Positions 18,072 through 27,016 of a DNA stretch of 64,000 bases are shown one piece after another. This DNA comes from Alphaproteobacteria bacterium (lineage in GTDB: Bacteria; Pseudomonadota; Alphaproteobacteria; JAVJVX01), in contig JAVJVX010000005.1 of the NCBI GenBank assembly GCA_040220875.1, positions 709,665 to 773,664 on the forward strand, read 5' to 3'. The notes beneath the pieces are model-generated. The model had not been told where the DNA came from. It searched no databases and saw only the letters and a program-made list of their open reading frames with translations. Position 1 is the stretch's first letter, and every line of letters begins with the position of its first letter. Position numbers and translations under genes: made by a program.

Positions 18072-19130
18072 CTAGCGGCCGGGGCTGCCCTCGGCGCCGG
18101 ATTCAGCGATCAGCTCGTCCATGCGCGTGCGCAGGGGCGTAGCCTTGTAGCTGACCAGCCGATAGGCCCAGCCGGCTGTTTCGTCGTTGATATCGCTGGC
18201 CAATTTGACGGCGTTTTCGCTCGCGTTTTCACCGGCCGAGGCGTCGAAGACGGCCCAGTAATCCGTCCGGATATCGGCCATCCGGATATTGACCGTAAGC
18301 CCGTCATAGGATTCGTAGGTTGCCCGCCAGACTTCATTATTCTCGAAATCGACCTCTTCCGCCCTCTTCACATCTTCGAGATCGAGACCGGTCAGAACGG
18401 AGCCCACGACATTGACCGACCAGCCGCCCTCGGCCGACTTTCCCTCGGGCGGATTGGCGACCTTGTAGTCCGTCGAGTCCGGGTCCTCCTTCGTGAAAAC
18501 GATTTTCTCGCCGGCCGGGCTGAGGAGCGTGACCCTTTGCCAGGTGGTCGAGGGCAGGTCGATGATCGATTGGTCGATCCAGCGCATCGGGTCCTCGACC
18601 GGAACGAAACTGCCGCGCGTCAGCCAGGTCTGTTCCTTGCCCGGGAAGCGCAGGTAAATACCCTTGTTTTGGGCCCCAGGCAGATTGAAGCGGTTTTTGC
18701 CCGCGTAGACGTCGAGCATCTCCTGATCATCGGCGCCATAGAGAGTGATATGACGCACGCGCGAGCGGTCGTCCGTGACGTCGTTCAGTTCCAGACGCTC
18801 GTAGAGATCGGGCCGGCTCGTCTTGGGCTCGTAGTATTCGAGGTCGGCAAGGCCGATCAGCAATTCGCGCACCCGTGCCTGTCGTGCCGGATAATCGGCA
18901 AACTCTTTCAGTCTCCAGGTCCCCTCGTCGCGATGAATTGTCAGGGTGCGCACGTTATTCGTCAGCGTGATCCTTTGCACGTCATCCAGGCGCTCCTCGA
19001 GATCCGGGAACACGGGCTCACCCGCCCGTTCCACAACGGGATCGTCCGTGCCCGACCAGTTGACCAGCATCGTGGCCCCGGTAAAGACCGCCGTCGCCGC
19101 TGCCAGTCCGATAACCGTGGAAAGTTTCAT
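18072..19130 (-). CDS. DUF4340 domain-containing protein of a Gld-like ABC exporter locus
   Basis: A 352-residue protein with an N-terminal membrane anchor (about residues 5-24, VIGLAAATAVFTGATMLV) and a large extracytoplasmic part. The pattern of hydrophobic strands, with repeated VRTLTIHRDEGTWRL-type segments, fits DUF4340, which commonly accompanies GldG-like proteins. It is the last gene of a four-gene unit with the ABC ATPase, permease and GldG-like protein. Its role in that exporter is not known. Confidence 0.78.
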   Translation of the reverse strand: MKLSTVIGLAAATAVFTGATMLVNWSGTDDPVVERAGEPVFPDLEERLDDVQRITLTNNVRTLTIHRDEGTWRLKEFADYPARQARVRELLIGLADLEYYEPKTSRPDLYERLELNDVTDDRSRVRHITLYGADDQEMLDVYAGKNRFNLPGAQNKGIYLRFPGKEQTWLTRGSFVPVEDPMRWIDQSIIDLPSTTWQRVTLLSPAGEKIVFTKEDPDSTDYKVANPPEGKSAEGGWSVNVVGSVLTGLDLEDVKRAEEVDFENNEVWRATYESYDGLTVNIRMADIRTDYWAVFDASAGENASENAVKLASDINDETAGWAYRLVSYKATPLRTRMDELIAESGAEGSPGR

Positions 19131-19178
19131 AGTGCCGACCCTTGTTGCGTAATCCTGTTCATGGGCGTGTTCCGTGGC

Positions 19179-21104
19179 CTAATCGGCGATCGCGGCGCGA
19201 CGCGCGCGACGGGCCCGGCGCACGATTGCGAGCCCGATGGCGATAAGCGCCACCAAAAGCGGCATGGCGACGATGTTCACCACCTTGGCGACGGTGCCGA
19301 CGCGATTGACATCCTCGCGCAATTCACCCTGCACGCGACGCAGCTCCTTGCGCGTATTGACGATTTCGGCGCGAACCTGCTCGAGCGTTTCGCTCTGGTC
19401 CTGGGTCAGGATCGTGTCGCGATTCTCCGGATTGCCCTGGCCCTGAAGCTTTTCGAATTTCTCCTGCGATTCCTGGAGTTTCCGCGCAAGTGCCTGTTCT
19501 TCGGAACGGTAGCGCTGCTCCGCTTCACGTTCGAGCTTTTCAATCAGCATGAACGGACGGATCGACGTGCCCCGGCTGCGCAAACCGATGAGGTCCTGCC
19601 GGCCCGTCAGGCTCTCGGCGATATTGGCGACGAACGTGCCGTTATCCGCGAGCGGCATGCCGCCCTGCGGCGACAGCCAGAAGGGATCCGAAAGGAGGTC
19701 GGTATCGGCCACCAGCACCACCGAGTTGGCCGCAGCCGCTTCCGCGATATGCGGAGGCAGCGGCTCCGTCTCTTCGGCCGGGGGCGGACCATCGGCCGGC
19801 TGGGGTACAGATGGCGGGCCGTCGGGGAAGGCGGATTTGAATGTCCCGGTGATCCGCGCGCCCAGCACCATGTTTTGCCCGGAAGGCTCGAATTCATTGA
19901 GCAGCTTGACCGGGTCGGGCCGGAACCGCACACGGTTGACATCGATCTTCTGGGAATATTCCGAGGTCACGAGCAGCGGCAGAAGTTCTGCCTGGCTGCC
20001 TTCGGTGAGCTCGATGATACCGGCCGTCCCGAGGGAGAGATTCTCGAGCTGGGCGGTCACCACGTCGTCAGCATTGAGGTTGCGCTTGGTCAGGTTGAGC
20101 CAGGCGACATACTCGGTAAAGGCGGCCCGTTTGCCGCCGCCGAGATCGACCCGCGCGGCCGCCTCGAGATCGCCCGCCACCTGGCCGCCAAGCACCTCGG
20201 CGCCCCAGGCCTCGTACAGGGGCTCCAGATAGATTTCGGAATTGCCGAGCGCCGCGCCCTGCGCCGGACCCCGCTGCTGGCCGCCCTGCACCTCCGAATA
20301 GGGGTCGACGAAGACCATGAGCTTGCCACCACGCAGCACGAACTGGTCGATCGCATACAACGTCTTGTCGAGAAGTTGCTGGGGATGGACCACCATCAGC
20401 ACGTCGACATCGGGATCGATCCGGTCCGTCGTCACCGGCACTTCCCGGATCTCGAACAATTCGCTGAGCTGACTGTAAACCGCCCAGGGCGGCATCTGCT
20501 GGCTTTGGGGCAGGTTGGGAATCCCCTCCGTGCCCCTCAGCGGCAGCTTGCTCAGCAGGCCCAGCACCCTCCGTTCGGGATTCGACAGCGCGTAAACAAT
20601 CTGCGTCAGGTCATATTCCAGAAAATTCTCGCGCTCGGGCGAGAAAAACTCCACGAGCTTCTGGTCATCCGTCGAGTTGGTCGCTTCGAGCCCGAAGAAG
20701 CCCAGATCGCCCTGCGCGTTGTAGGGAACGCTGCGCAGCCCGGCGGCCACCGCCTGGTCCTCCTCATTGGAGAAGGGCTGGGGGTAATATTTTTCGACCC
20801 GGAGCTTGCCGTCGGACAGCAGGGCGTACTGATCCAGCAGTTCCTCAATGCGGTCCGCGTAGGAGGCAATGGCCGGGCTGCGGTCGCCGAGCTGTTTCGT
20901 ATAGAAGAACCGGAAGGTGACCGGCTCGTCGATTTCCCCGAGCACCTGCTTGGTCGCGTCCGAGAGTGTGTAAAGCTTGTCCTCCGTCAGATCGACGCGC
21001 GCGGTCCGGAGTGCCTCCCCCGCGAACATGTTGACTGCCAGCAGCAGCAACAGAAGAAGTGCAAGACCGAGAATGGTGAGAACGGTGGGGTTGTGTTTGC
21101 TCAT
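19179..21104 (-). CDS. GldG-like ABC transporter auxiliary protein
   Basis: A 641-residue protein. It has an N-terminal membrane helix (about residues 8-27), a large extracytoplasmic region with the GldG/IFT52-like fold (VDLTEDKLYTLSDATKQVL, then ISTD-type segments such as VDVLMVVHPQQLLDKTLYA), a coiled-coil-rich stretch (about residues 525-595), and a C-terminal helix ending in arginine-rich residues. GldG partners GldA and GldF in Bacteroidetes gliding, but similar sets occur in many non-gliding proteobacteria with unknown substrates. A GGAGG ribosome binding site precedes the ATG. Confidence 0.85.
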   Translation of the reverse strand: MSKHNPTVLTILGLALLLLLLLAVNMFAGEALRTARVDLTEDKLYTLSDATKQVLGEIDEPVTFRFFYTKQLGDRSPAIASYADRIEELLDQYALLSDGKLRVEKYYPQPFSNEEDQAVAAGLRSVPYNAQGDLGFFGLEATNSTDDQKLVEFFSPERENFLEYDLTQIVYALSNPERRVLGLLSKLPLRGTEGIPNLPQSQQMPPWAVYSQLSELFEIREVPVTTDRIDPDVDVLMVVHPQQLLDKTLYAIDQFVLRGGKLMVFVDPYSEVQGGQQRGPAQGAALGNSEIYLEPLYEAWGAEVLGGQVAGDLEAAARVDLGGGKRAAFTEYVAWLNLTKRNLNADDVVTAQLENLSLGTAGIIELTEGSQAELLPLLVTSEYSQKIDVNRVRFRPDPVKLLNEFEPSGQNMVLGARITGTFKSAFPDGPPSVPQPADGPPPAEETEPLPPHIAEAAAANSVVLVADTDLLSDPFWLSPQGGMPLADNGTFVANIAESLTGRQDLIGLRSRGTSIRPFMLIEKLEREAEQRYRSEEQALARKLQESQEKFEKLQGQGNPENRDTILTQDQSETLEQVRAEIVNTRKELRRVQGELREDVNRVGTVAKVVNIVAMPLLVALIAIGLAIVRRARRARRAAIAD

Positions 21105-21114
21105 ATCCGTCCTC

Positions 21115-21849
21115 CTACGACGCTTTCTTCAATTCGACGATCTCAACATTGGCGTAGAGCCATGCGGCGATCACCGCGAAGAAAAAGATGACATCGCGAA
21201 GATCGAGAAGACCCGTCGTCACCGATGTGAAATGGGTGAGAAAGCTCAGCGAGCCGATCGCCTCCACAACCAGCTCCGGCGCCCAGGCGCGGAAGAAGTT
21301 GAGCACCAGGTCGAGGCCGCTCATGGTGAACAGGAAGCAGACCGTGGCCCCGACGATAAAGGCGATGACCTGGTTGCGCGTGAATGCCGACACGCAAGAC
21401 CCGATGGCGAGGAACGCGCCGGCCATGAGGAAGCTGCCGATATAGCTTGCGAAGACCACGCCATTATCGGGGTTGCCGAGCACGTTGACCGTAATCCAGA
21501 TGGGAAAGGTCAGCGCCAGGGCGATCCCCGCGAAGATCCAAGCCGCCAGATATTTGCCAACCACGATCTGGGTCGTGGAGACTGGCAGCGTCGTCAGCAT
21601 TTCGATGGTGCCCGACTTGCGCTCCTCCGCCCAGAGACGCATCGCGATCGCGGGGATCAGCAACAGGTACAGCCAGGGATGGAAGAAGAAAAATCCGCGG
21701 AGGTCGGCCTGTCCGGATTCGAAGAAATTGCCGACATAGAAGGTCAGGGCACCGATCAGGCTGAGAAAAATCACGATAAAGACATAGGCGACCGGCGTCG
21801 AAAAATACGCGGCCAGTTCGCGCTTGAAGATGAACCAGGTGTTACGCAT
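21115..21849 (-). CDS. ABC-2 type permease, GldF-like
   Basis: A 244-residue integral membrane protein with about six hydrophobic helices, starting MRNTWFIFKRELAAYFSTP, a typical ABC-2 permease opening. ERKSGTIEMLTTLPVS is the conserved cytoplasmic coupling region found in GldF-like permeases. It overlaps the end of the ATPase gene by 8 bases and is followed 10 bases later by the GldG-like gene, so the three form one exporter unit. Confidence 0.88.
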   Translation of the reverse strand: MRNTWFIFKRELAAYFSTPVAYVFIVIFLSLIGALTFYVGNFFESGQADLRGFFFFHPWLYLLLIPAIAMRLWAEERKSGTIEMLTTLPVSTTQIVVGKYLAAWIFAGIALALTFPIWITVNVLGNPDNGVVFASYIGSFLMAGAFLAIGSCVSAFTRNQVIAFIVGATVCFLFTMSGLDLVLNFFRAWAPELVVEAIGSLSFLTHFTSVTTGLLDLRDVIFFFAVIAAWLYANVEIVELKKAS

Positions 21850-22822
21850 GGGCCGCCTCCGCCGCCCCGATATTTTTCGTGGCGCCGGTCGTCAGGTCGC
21901 GGAACACGTCTTCGAGACTGCCCGGATCGACAAGGATCTCTTCGGTCGAGATATTCTTGTCGCGCAGCAACTGGGTCACCTCGCTGATGATGGAGGCGCG
22001 TCCCTTTGGCACGACACGCAAGAGCGCGAGGTCTCCGCCGCTCTCCAGCCGCTCGACACTGTCCACGCGCGGGAGCTGGCGCAAGGCTGCCGCCGCCGCG
22101 CCGGCCGTGTCTGCGCCGAGGCTGATTTGCACGGCGTTGTGAAACGGGGCGCGGCTCAGCAGCTCGCGCGGCGTCCCGTCGGCCACCAGCCGGCCGCGGG
22201 AGATGACCACGGCGCGGGTACAGACGGGCTCGACCTCCTCAAGCAGATGGGTGGAGATGATGATCGCTTTCTCCGCCGCCATCTCGCGAATGAGACCGCG
22301 GACCTCGAATTTCTGGTTTGGATCGAGCCCCTCGGTCGGCTCGTCGAGGATGAGGATGTCGGGATCGTGGAGGATGGCCTGGGCCAGCGCGACGCGGCGC
22401 TTGTAGCCCTTGGACAGGGTTTCAATCGGCCGGCCCATGACCTCGCGGATATGGGCGCGTTCGACGGCGACGTCGATGTGGCGCTTTTTCTCCGCCCCGG
22501 TGAGGCCGCGAATATTGGCGATGAAGCCGAGATAGGAATCGGCCGTCATATCGAAATAGGAAGGCGCGCCTTCCGGCAGGTAGCCGATGCGCGCCTTGGT
22601 CTCAATCGGCGACCGGGTCACGTCGATGCCGCAGACGCGCGCGGTTCCGGCGGTGGGCGGGAGGAAGCCTGTGATCATGCGCATGGTGGTCGTCTTGCCC
22701 GCGCCGTTGGGACCCAGGAAGCCGAGCACCTCGCCCTTCTCGACCCGGAACGTGACGCCGGCGACCGCGGTGATCGGTCCAAATTTCTTCACGAGACCAT
22801 CGATCGCGATCATCTCTGTCAT
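21842..22822 (-). CDS. ABC transporter ATP-binding protein, GldA-like
   Basis: A 326-residue ATPase. The ATG at 22822 is preferred to a frame opening 33 codons earlier because GGGAG stands before it and the family begins with this segment. Walker A GPNGAGKTT is at residues 37-45, the signature is LSKGYKRRVALAQA, and Walker B is ILILDEPTEGLDP. The C-terminal domain (from about residue 225) is of the type found in GldA/ABC-2 exporters. It energises the permease encoded next in the operon. A dyad TCACA-N4-TGTGA lies about 115 bases upstream. Confidence 0.9.
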   Translation of the reverse strand: MTEMIAIDGLVKKFGPITAVAGVTFRVEKGEVLGFLGPNGAGKTTTMRMITGFLPPTAGTARVCGIDVTRSPIETKARIGYLPEGAPSYFDMTADSYLGFIANIRGLTGAEKKRHIDVAVERAHIREVMGRPIETLSKGYKRRVALAQAILHDPDILILDEPTEGLDPNQKFEVRGLIREMAAEKAIIISTHLLEEVEPVCTRAVVISRGRLVADGTPRELLSRAPFHNAVQISLGADTAGAAAAALRQLPRVDSVERLESGGDLALLRVVPKGRASIISEVTQLLRDKNISTEEILVDPGSLEDVFRDLTTGATKNIGAAEAAHA

Positions 22823-23292
22823 TTCTGCACTCCCGAAACAAACCGGGCCTCCTCCGGCCCTTCGTGTCGTCCTCGCCCGAATGGACGGTCCCGCCCGGCG
22901 GAACATGAATACCAGCAGCACCCGTCATCGTGTCGTCACACGTATGTGAGCCGGGTACGCGCGAGAAACCGTGACGTGACTCGGTGGCGCATGTTCGTGA
23001 GATCTGAGTAGTTCCGACGCTGATCGTGGCCGAAACCGATGCCATCCCCAGCCGTCGGTCCTTGTCACCCGTGCCTCGCGCCCGGCCTCGAGGCGCCGAC
23101 GGCCCCGCGCTTGTGTAGGAAGCAGGGGCGGGCGAGTCAAGCCGCCTCGGTCGGAAACCTTTGAAATTCAACCAGAACACCGTGGATCTCGGGCACCGTC
23201 CGCGGCTGGCGGGAACATATGGCGGCTGGCGGTTTTTCACTATAGTGGCCTGGTGATAGCGGCATGGTGCGTTCCCTGACTTGCGAGCCCTG
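22823..23292. other. 470-base divergent intergenic region between the ABC operon and dsbD-like gene
   Basis: No gene with a plausible ribosome binding site and protein-like composition is seen. Two small dyads stand out: TCACA-CGTA-TGTGA at 22936-22949, and the perfect palindrome CACTATAGTG at 23238-23247, which includes a TATAGT that could be a -10 box for the dsbD-like gene. The rest is unremarkable high-GC sequence. Confidence 0.45.
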
Positions 23293-25491
23293 ATGGCAAT
23301 ACGCGCGCTCTTACCAGCACTCTGGCTGACGCTCTGTCTCGGCCTCCTGCCGGCCGGCGTGGCGGGCGCCGACGCGGCTCCCACGGCCACCGATCGCGTG
23401 GTGACCGATCATGTCACCGCACGGCTGGTATCCGAGAAAACCGCGCTTCGGCCGGGGGAAGTGGCCTGGCTCGGCCTGTCGCTCGCCATGCGCGAGGGCT
23501 GGCACACCTATTGGGAGAACCCGGGCGATTCGGGCGAGGCGACGCGGATCGCGTGGACCTTGCCCGAGGGGCTGACGGCGGGCGAGATCCGCTGGCCTCA
23601 TCCCCGGCTTATCCCCGTGGGGCCGCTCGCCAATTACGGCTACGAGGGACAGGTTACGCTGCTGGTCCCGATGCGCCTCGCGCCGGGGCACGCGGCTTCG
23701 GCGCTCGAAGTGGAAGCCGCGGCGACCTGGCTCGTCTGTGCCGAAATCTGCATCCCCGAGAACGGAAATTTCCGCCTGACGCTGCCCGTTGCCGGCGCCG
23801 GCGCGACGCCGCCCGACAGTCCCGACGCCCCGCTTTTCGCCCGCGCGCGGGCGCATCTGCCGCGCCAGACACCTTCGGGCACACCCTATTCGGCGGAATT
23901 CGAGGCGCGGGACGAGACAGTCACCCTGCGGGTTTCCGGCCTCGAGCTTCCCGACCGGATCGAATCCGCCTGGTTCTTCCCGCGCGGCTCGGGCGGCTTT
24001 GGCGTTATCGATTATGCGGGCGCCCAGAATTTTTCGCGAGATGACGGCGCGCTGACTTTGGCGCTGCCGCGCAACGCGGCCCTGGCGGAGGCGCCGGACC
24101 GGCTCCAGGGCGTCCTCGTCACCAATGGGGCCGAGGGGACAGACGAGGCGGCGCGGGCGGCTTTCGATATCCGGGCGCACGAGGCGGGCGGGCTCGCCCC
24201 GCTGGCGGGTTCGCCCGCCTTGCCGGGCCTCTCGCTCTGGCAGGCCCTGCTCTTCGCCCTGATCGGCGGGCTCATCCTGAATGTGATGCCCTGCGTGTTT
24301 CCGATCCTGTTCATGAAGGCGGCGGGGTTCGCCGCCCATGCCCATGACGGGCGCCGGTCGCTGGCCCTTCAGGGCACGGTCTTCACCCTTGGTGTGGTCG
24401 CCAGCTTCGCCCTGCTCGCCGGCATCCTTCTGGCGCTGCGCGCCGGCGGTGCCGGCATCGGCTGGGGGTTTCAGTTGCAATCCCCCCTCGTGCTCACCTG
24501 GCTCGCCTATCTCTTCCTCGTGCTCGGCTTCAGCCTGTCGGGCGTGTTCCAGCCGGGCGAACGCCTGATGGGGCTGGGCCAGGGCCTGGCGGCGCGCCGG
24601 GACGGGCTGTCGGGCGCCTTCGTGACCGGCGTCCTGGCGGCCGTCGTCGCCAGCCCCTGCACCGCCCCCTTCATGGGCGCGGCGCTGGGCTTCGCCGTCC
24701 TCCAGCCGGGCGCGATCGGGCTCACCGTCTTTGTCGCGCTTGGCCTTGGCATGGCGCTTCCATATCTGGCGCTGAGCCTGTCCCCCGGACTGCTGCGCCT
24801 CTTGCCGCGGCCGGGGCGGTGGATGGACTTCGCCAAGGGGCTCCTCGCCTTTCCGCTTTACGCGACCGCACTCTGGCTGTTGTGGGTGCTGTCGCGGCAG
24901 GTCGATTCGACGGGGCTCGCACTGGCGTTGAGCGGGTTTCTGCTGGTCGGCTTCGCGATCTGGCTGACTGGCTGGGCACGCCGGGCAGAGGACGGGACGG
25001 GACGGCGGCCCGTGATCCTCAAGGCGGTGGCCGCGTCCGCGCTGGCTTTCGCCCTTGCGCTCGGCTGGATGCTCGAGACCGGCGCCGCGCCCGGTGTCGC
25101 CAGCGCCGAAAAGGCCGCGCGCGGACCCGACTGGACACCCTGGGCGCCGGGCCGGCCGGCGGAAATCCTCGCCACGGGCCGACCGGTGCTGGTGAATTTC
25201 ACGGCCGACTGGTGCATCACCTGCCTCGTCAATGAGGAGGTGGCGATCGCGCGCGCGGGGGTGGTGGCGGCCTTTCGCGACAAGAATCTCGCCTATCTCA
25301 AGGCGGACTGGACGCGGCGCGATCCCGAGATCGCGGCGGCGCTGGCCCGGTTCGGGCGCAACGGGGTGCCACTCTACGTCCTCTATCGCGCGCCGGGCGC
25401 ACCGCCCGAGATCCTGCCCCAGATCCTGACCGAAAACGCGCTTCTCTCGATCCTCGGCACGTTACCCGACCGCGCGCCCGAAGCGGGCTGA
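23293..25491 (+). CDS. DsbD/ScsB-type thiol:disulfide interchange reductase
   Basis: A 732-residue membrane protein that brings reducing power from the cytoplasm to the periplasm. It has a signal peptide (about residues 1-26), a periplasmic DsbD-alpha-like domain with a cysteine pair in WLVCAEICIPENG, an eight-helix DsbD core with one cysteine in each half (NVMPCVFPILF and ASPCTAPFMGA), and a C-terminal thioredoxin domain with C641-I-T-C644. A TTG four codons upstream could be an alternative start. The thioredoxin-like gene 149 bases downstream may be its periplasmic client. The last 20 or so bases of the gene are duplicated just after its stop. Confidence 0.88.
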   Translation: MAIRALLPALWLTLCLGLLPAGVAGADAAPTATDRVVTDHVTARLVSEKTALRPGEVAWLGLSLAMREGWHTYWENPGDSGEATRIAWTLPEGLTAGEIRWPHPRLIPVGPLANYGYEGQVTLLVPMRLAPGHAASALEVEAAATWLVCAEICIPENGNFRLTLPVAGAGATPPDSPDAPLFARARAHLPRQTPSGTPYSAEFEARDETVTLRVSGLELPDRIESAWFFPRGSGGFGVIDYAGAQNFSRDDGALTLALPRNAALAEAPDRLQGVLVTNGAEGTDEAARAAFDIRAHEAGGLAPLAGSPALPGLSLWQALLFALIGGLILNVMPCVFPILFMKAAGFAAHAHDGRRSLALQGTVFTLGVVASFALLAGILLALRAGGAGIGWGFQLQSPLVLTWLAYLFLVLGFSLSGVFQPGERLMGLGQGLAARRDGLSGAFVTGVLAAVVASPCTAPFMGAALGFAVLQPGAIGLTVFVALGLGMALPYLALSLSPGLLRLLPRPGRWMDFAKGLLAFPLYATALWLLWVLSRQVDSTGLALALSGFLLVGFAIWLTGWARRAEDGTGRRPVILKAVAASALAFALALGWMLETGAAPGVASAEKAARGPDWTPWAPGRPAEILATGRPVLVNFTADWCITCLVNEEVAIARAGVVAAFRDKNLAYLKADWTRRDPEIAAALARFGRNGVPLYVLYRAPGAPPEILPQILTENALLSILGTLPDRAPEAG

Positions 25492-25531
25492 CGCTCACCA
25501 TGCCCGACCGCGCGCCCGAAGCGGGCTGACG
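25465..25531. repeat. Direct duplication of the 3' end of the dsbD-like gene
   Basis: A 29-base segment covering the last codons, stop and following bases (25465-25493) is repeated exactly at 25503-25531, offset by 38 bases. Each copy holds a GCCCG-AAG-CGGGC hairpin. The second copy also reproduces the stop codon. This looks like a slippage or strand-switch duplication. Confidence 0.85.
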
Positions 25532-25639
25532 CCCTCCATTGCCCCTTGCGCGACCTCGAAGGGCATGGGGTAGACTGTGGCGCGGCGCCGGCGGCGGTAC
25601 CAGCGCCGTTCCCCTCACCCGCCGCGAAGGAGGCGTTTC

Positions 25640-26317
25640 ATGTCCCCCCATCGACACCGGAGACTCCGCTCGGCCGCGCGCACGGCCGGCGCGCCCGTCA
25701 GATTTCTCTCGCTGATCATTCTCGCCCTGATGACGCTGGCGATCGCGGTCGCCATAGTCTCGCGCCCGGCAGCCGCGTCCCCGCGCGTGGACGCGCCGGC
25801 GCCCGGGTTCACGGCGACCGATTCGAACGGCAAGACGGTTTCGCTCGACTCGTTTCAGGGCAGGACGGTCGTGCTGGAATGGTCGAACCATGACTGCCCC
25901 TATGTCCGCAAACATTACGAGACAGGCAACATGCAGCGCCTGCAGCGAAGCGCCACGGACGAGGACGTGGTCTGGCTGACGGTGATCTCGAGCGCGCCGG
26001 GCAAGCAGGGCCATGTCTCGTCCGACATGGCGAACGAGCTGACGGCGGAACGCGGCGCCTATCCGAGCGCCGTGCTGCTCGATCCCGAAGGCGAAATCGG
26101 GCGCGCCTATGACGCCCGGACGACGCCCCATATGTTCGTCATCCGCCCCGACGGCAAGCTCGCCTACATGGGAGCGATCGACGACCGGCCGACGGCCGAC
26201 AAGGGTGATGTCCCGGGCGCCACGAATTATGTGACGGCCGCGCTCGAGGCGGTTGACGCGGGCGCGGCGCCGGACCCGGCCGCGACCAAGCCCTACGGCT
26301 GCTCGGTCAAGTACTGA
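25640..26317 (+). CDS. Exported thioredoxin-like / redoxin family protein
   Basis: A 225-residue thioredoxin-fold protein. The ATG at 25640 is chosen for the AAGGAGG at 25627-25633. It has an arginine-rich N-terminus, a membrane anchor or signal (LSLIILALMTLAIAVAIV) and a redoxin domain: APAPGFTATDSNGKTVSL, then VVLEWSNHDCPYVRKHY with a single active-site cysteine rather than CxxC, and TPHMFVIRPDGKLAYMG. This single-Cys type is common in alphaproteobacteria and may be a peroxiredoxin-like thiol enzyme reduced by the DsbD-type protein encoded upstream. That partnership is inferred from proximity only. Confidence 0.82.
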   Translation: MSPHRHRRLRSAARTAGAPVRFLSLIILALMTLAIAVAIVSRPAAASPRVDAPAPGFTATDSNGKTVSLDSFQGRTVVLEWSNHDCPYVRKHYETGNMQRLQRSATDEDVVWLTVISSAPGKQGHVSSDMANELTAERGAYPSAVLLDPEGEIGRAYDARTTPHMFVIRPDGKLAYMGAIDDRPTADKGDVPGATNYVTAALEAVDAGAAPDPAATKPYGCSVKY

Positions 26318-26343
26318 CGGGCCAGTCCGGGACAGGGACCGCG

Positions 26344-26373
26344 GACCCCGTCCGGCCAAGGCCGGTCGGGGTC
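26344..26373. terminator. Long hairpin between convergent genes
   Basis: Two 14-base arms (26344-26357 and 26360-26373) pair with a single T-T mismatch around a 2-base AA turn. The arms begin GACCCCG and end CGGGGTC. It lies between the stops of two convergent genes, so it can serve both. There is no T-tract, so Rho-independent termination is uncertain. Confidence 0.55.
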
Positions 26374-26399
26374 GCGCGGGGCCACCCGCCCGCCGCCGC

Positions 26400-26792
26400 C
26401 TAGCTGACGACTTCCCAGCCGATGACGAGAATCGCCAGCACCGAGAGCACGAAGAGAAGCGTGCGCAGATACGGCACGCCAAGCCAGAAGACGATGGTGT
26501 AGGCGACGCGCAGCCAGAAATAGCTGGCCGCGGCGAGCGCCGTCGTCTCGCCCGTCGAGCCCGTCAGATGGGCGACGAGGACGAGGGCAGCGAACGGCGC
26601 GAATTGTTCCACCGCATTCTGATGCGCGCGCATGCAGCGCTGGCCCCAGCTGGGCAGGTCGAGCACCTTGGCCTCGGTATATTCCTTGGGCCCGTAAAAG
26701 CCATAGGTGCGCACGATGGCGATGACGTGGGCGACCCATAGAAGAGCGGTCAGAAGCGCCGTCAGCGCGAGATAATAGAGATCGGGTGTCAT
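26400..26792 (-). CDS. MAPEG family membrane protein
   Basis: A 130-residue protein with four hydrophobic helices, the layout of membrane-associated proteins in eicosanoid and glutathione metabolism. The family marker is RCMRAHQNAVEQFAPFAALV in the loop before helix 3. Bacterial MAPEG members are often of unknown function; some have glutathione transferase or peroxidase activity. A GGGGGA ribosome binding site precedes the start. It is the last ordinary chromosomal gene before the island at about 26.9-29.6 kb. Confidence 0.85.
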   Translation of the reverse strand: MTPDLYYLALTALLTALLWVAHVIAIVRTYGFYGPKEYTEAKVLDLPSWGQRCMRAHQNAVEQFAPFAALVLVAHLTGSTGETTALAAASYFWLRVAYTIVFWLGVPYLRTLLFVLSVLAILVIGWEVVS

Positions 26793-27016
26793 GGGATTCC
26801 CCCTGGGTTCGGGTAGCGGGTTTCTGCTTCACCCGACGCCCGGCGCGAAAGCCGGTTGCCGGCAGGCAAAGCCTATCAGCAAAAATCCGCCCGCCGCGAG
26901 AATTCCGGCGCCGTTCGCGGACGGCCGTTAATCCGTGGCGATCGGGGTGGTATCGGTGGACCGGGACGGGCGGGGATGGGCGAGGATGGGCCGGGACGGG
27001 CCCGGCGCCCGTTCGG
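26793..27016. other. Left border of the island, with G-quadruplex-like tract
   Basis: This gap holds the promoter of the MAPEG gene on the minus strand. No intact gene is seen. At 26961-27000 a 40-base tract is made of four 10-base units, CCGGGACGGG at both ends and CGGGGATGGG and CGAGGATGGG between. It has enough closely spaced GGG runs to match the usual G-quadruplex pattern. Recognisable MT-A70 coding sequence begins about 17 bases later, so this may mark a recombination border. Confidence 0.5.

Noticed and set aside
26786-27016. N-terminal part of the frame that contains the MT-A70 remnant
   Set aside because: Its first 77 codons translate G-rich repeats and the MAPEG gene leader; they have no protein-like character.
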